From positions 1 through 7,823 of the forward strand of contig LSCM01000046.1 of the NCBI GenBank assembly GCA_001577185.1: DNA of 7,823 nt. Direction: 5' to 3'. Within the stretch, counting starts at the first letter, position 1; every line of letters begins with the position of its first letter. This document shows, in pieces, positions 6,872 through 7,823 of the stretch. A program made the position numbers and the translations under genes. This stretch comes from Cloacimonetes bacterium TCS62 (lineage in GTDB: Bacteria; Cloacimonadota; Cloacimonadia; Cloacimonadales; TCS61). The notes under the pieces were generated by a model. It saw only the letters and a list, made by a program, of their open reading frames with translations, was not told the DNA's origin and made no database searches.

Positions 6872-7823
6872 ATGAAAATTATCACTAAATTTATTATTTT
6901 GATCTTATTCTTAACTCTATTGATGAGTTGTTCCAGCATGAAAACCCAAAAATCGCAATTTGTTGGTATTGAGAAGAAGTTAAAAGTTCATAATTACAGC
7001 GGAGCTATCTCTGGCTTAAGATCAGCAAAAGACGAATTTTACACGAAGAAAGATCGGGTGATATACTATCTTGATCTTGGTATGTTGTATCATTATAATA
7101 AACAATTTGAAAAAAGCAATCAAATGCTTTCTAAAGCAGAGAGAGCCATTGATGAGCTCTATACAAAGAGTATAAGTCGAGCAGCGGCTTCTATGCTACT
7201 TAATGATAATGTTCTTGAGTACTCCGGTGAGGATTATGAGGATGTATATCTTAATGTATTTAAAGGGTTAAACTACATAGCTTTAAATAAGTTTGATGAT
7301 GCTTTTGTAGAGATAAGAAAGATCAATATAAAGCTTTCTAAACTAGAAGCTAAACACACGAAAATGGCTGATCAATTAAATCTTTCCAAAGATAAAAAAA
7401 CTAATTTCAAAGCTGGTAAGAACAAATTTCATAACTCTGCATTAGGTAGATTTTTGAGTATGCTACTGTATAGGATAGAAGGTCAATATGATGATGCAAG
7501 GATCGATTTAGATAAGATCAGAAAAGCTTGGGAATTACAATCTCAGGTTTATGATCATCCACAGCCGAATTTTTCCAGTTACTTAAAAAACTCAGATAAG
7601 GTTAAAGTTGATCTCATTAGTTTTATCGGAAGAGCACCAGAAAAAAAAGCTAATACACTTTATATTCATACGGAAAAAGATATGATTATCATTGGAACAA
7701 CAAAGGAAAATCCTCGTCATAAAGAAAATTTAGAAACTCTGGATATTATTAACTGGGCTGGTGTAAAGAAAGGCTACCATTTCAAATTTCAAGTACCAAA
7801 GATGAAAAAAAGACGATCAAACG
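6872..7823 (+). CDS. COG3014-family TPR-like lipoprotein, 3' end outside window
   Basis: The frame is open from the ATG at 6872 to the window end, giving 317 residues with no stop. The N-terminus is a lipoprotein signal (about 1-19) with Leu-Met-Ser before Cys20; Ser follows the Cys, suggesting outer-membrane sorting. Two helical TPR-like stretches are seen, at about 39-95 (YYLDLGMLYHYNKQFEKSNQ) and about 118-150 (DVYLNVFKGLNYIALNKFDD). The segment LLNDNVLEYSGEDYEDVYLN is the feature by which I recognise COG3014, an uncharacterised family. A second helical-hairpin stretch follows at about 190-215 (LYRIEGQYDDARIDLDKI), then a region with more strand-like character. Members are usually longer, about 400-480 residues from memory, so roughly a third may be missing. 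No clear Shine-Dalgarno precedes the ATG, which touches the lpoB-like stop, so translation is probably coupled. A role with the LpoB-like protein at the outer membrane is inference. Confidence 0.87.
   Translation, partial: MKIITKFIILILFLTLLMSCSSMKTQKSQFVGIEKKLKVHNYSGAISGLRSAKDEFYTKKDRVIYYLDLGMLYHYNKQFEKSNQMLSKAERAIDELYTKSISRAAASMLLNDNVLEYSGEDYEDVYLNVFKGLNYIALNKFDDAFVEIRKINIKLSKLEAKHTKMADQLNLSKDKKTNFKAGKNKFHNSALGRFLSMLLYRIEGQYDDARIDLDKIRKAWELQSQVYDHPQPNFSSYLKNSDKVKVDLISFIGRAPEKKANTLYIHTEKDMIIIGTTKENPRHKENLETLDIINWAGVKKGYHFKFQVPKMKKRRSN

Noticed and set aside
1..7823. Mobile element, CRISPR array, defence island or RNA gene
   Set aside because: No transposase or integrase, no regularly spaced direct repeats, no tRNA or rRNA-like segment, and no non-coding gap longer than 68 bases.

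Overview
The window is an AT-rich bacterial chromosomal segment, roughly one third G+C by eye, with every gene on the + strand and almost no non-coding DNA. Three lipoproteins, an LpoB-family protein, a DegS/DegP-type protease and a MacA-type periplasmic adaptor indicate a diderm (Gram-negative-type) bacterium. Clear Shine-Dalgarno sequences (AAGGAG, GGAGG, AGGAGG) precede several genes, which argues against a typical Bacteroidetes. The gene mix would suit a candidate phylum such as Cloacimonadota, but that placement is an inference from style and was not tested. No rRNA, tRNA, mobile element, CRISPR array or phage gene is visible.

Region 1 (1-3106) is an operon-like block. It holds the C-terminal half of a TrkH/KtrB potassium channel subunit, a single-module TrkA/KtrA RCK subunit, a two-helix membrane protein with a cytoplasmic PAS domain but no output domain, and an RluD-type 23S rRNA pseudouridine synthase. 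The channel and its NAD/ATP-binding gating ring are a functional pair. The PAS protein abuts trkA with no gap and may be an accessory sensor. The rluD gene overlaps the PAS gene by one base and is probably only co-transcribed with it.

A 68-base spacer (3107-3174) with a possible weak promoter separates this from region 2 (3175-6239). Region 2 holds a small Cys-rich DUF6485 protein, a short membrane protein resembling DUF445, a membrane-anchored HtrA/DegS-type serine protease with one PDZ domain, and a MacA/HlyD-type periplasmic adaptor lipoprotein. Three of these junctions overlap or nearly overlap (TAATG, a 7-base gap, ATGA), so they look like one transcript concerned with the envelope.

Region 3 (6240-7823) follows after a 29-base gap. 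It holds an LpoB-like lipoprotein and, directly abutting it, a COG3014-family lipoprotein with TPR-like repeats that runs off the window. These two are probably partners at the outer membrane.

No clearly novel system such as a defence island or new RNA stands out. The most interesting leads are the output-less PAS sensor fused into a Ktr operon, the shortened DUF445-like protein next to an HtrA protease, the adaptor without its transporter, and the LpoB-COG3014 pair.
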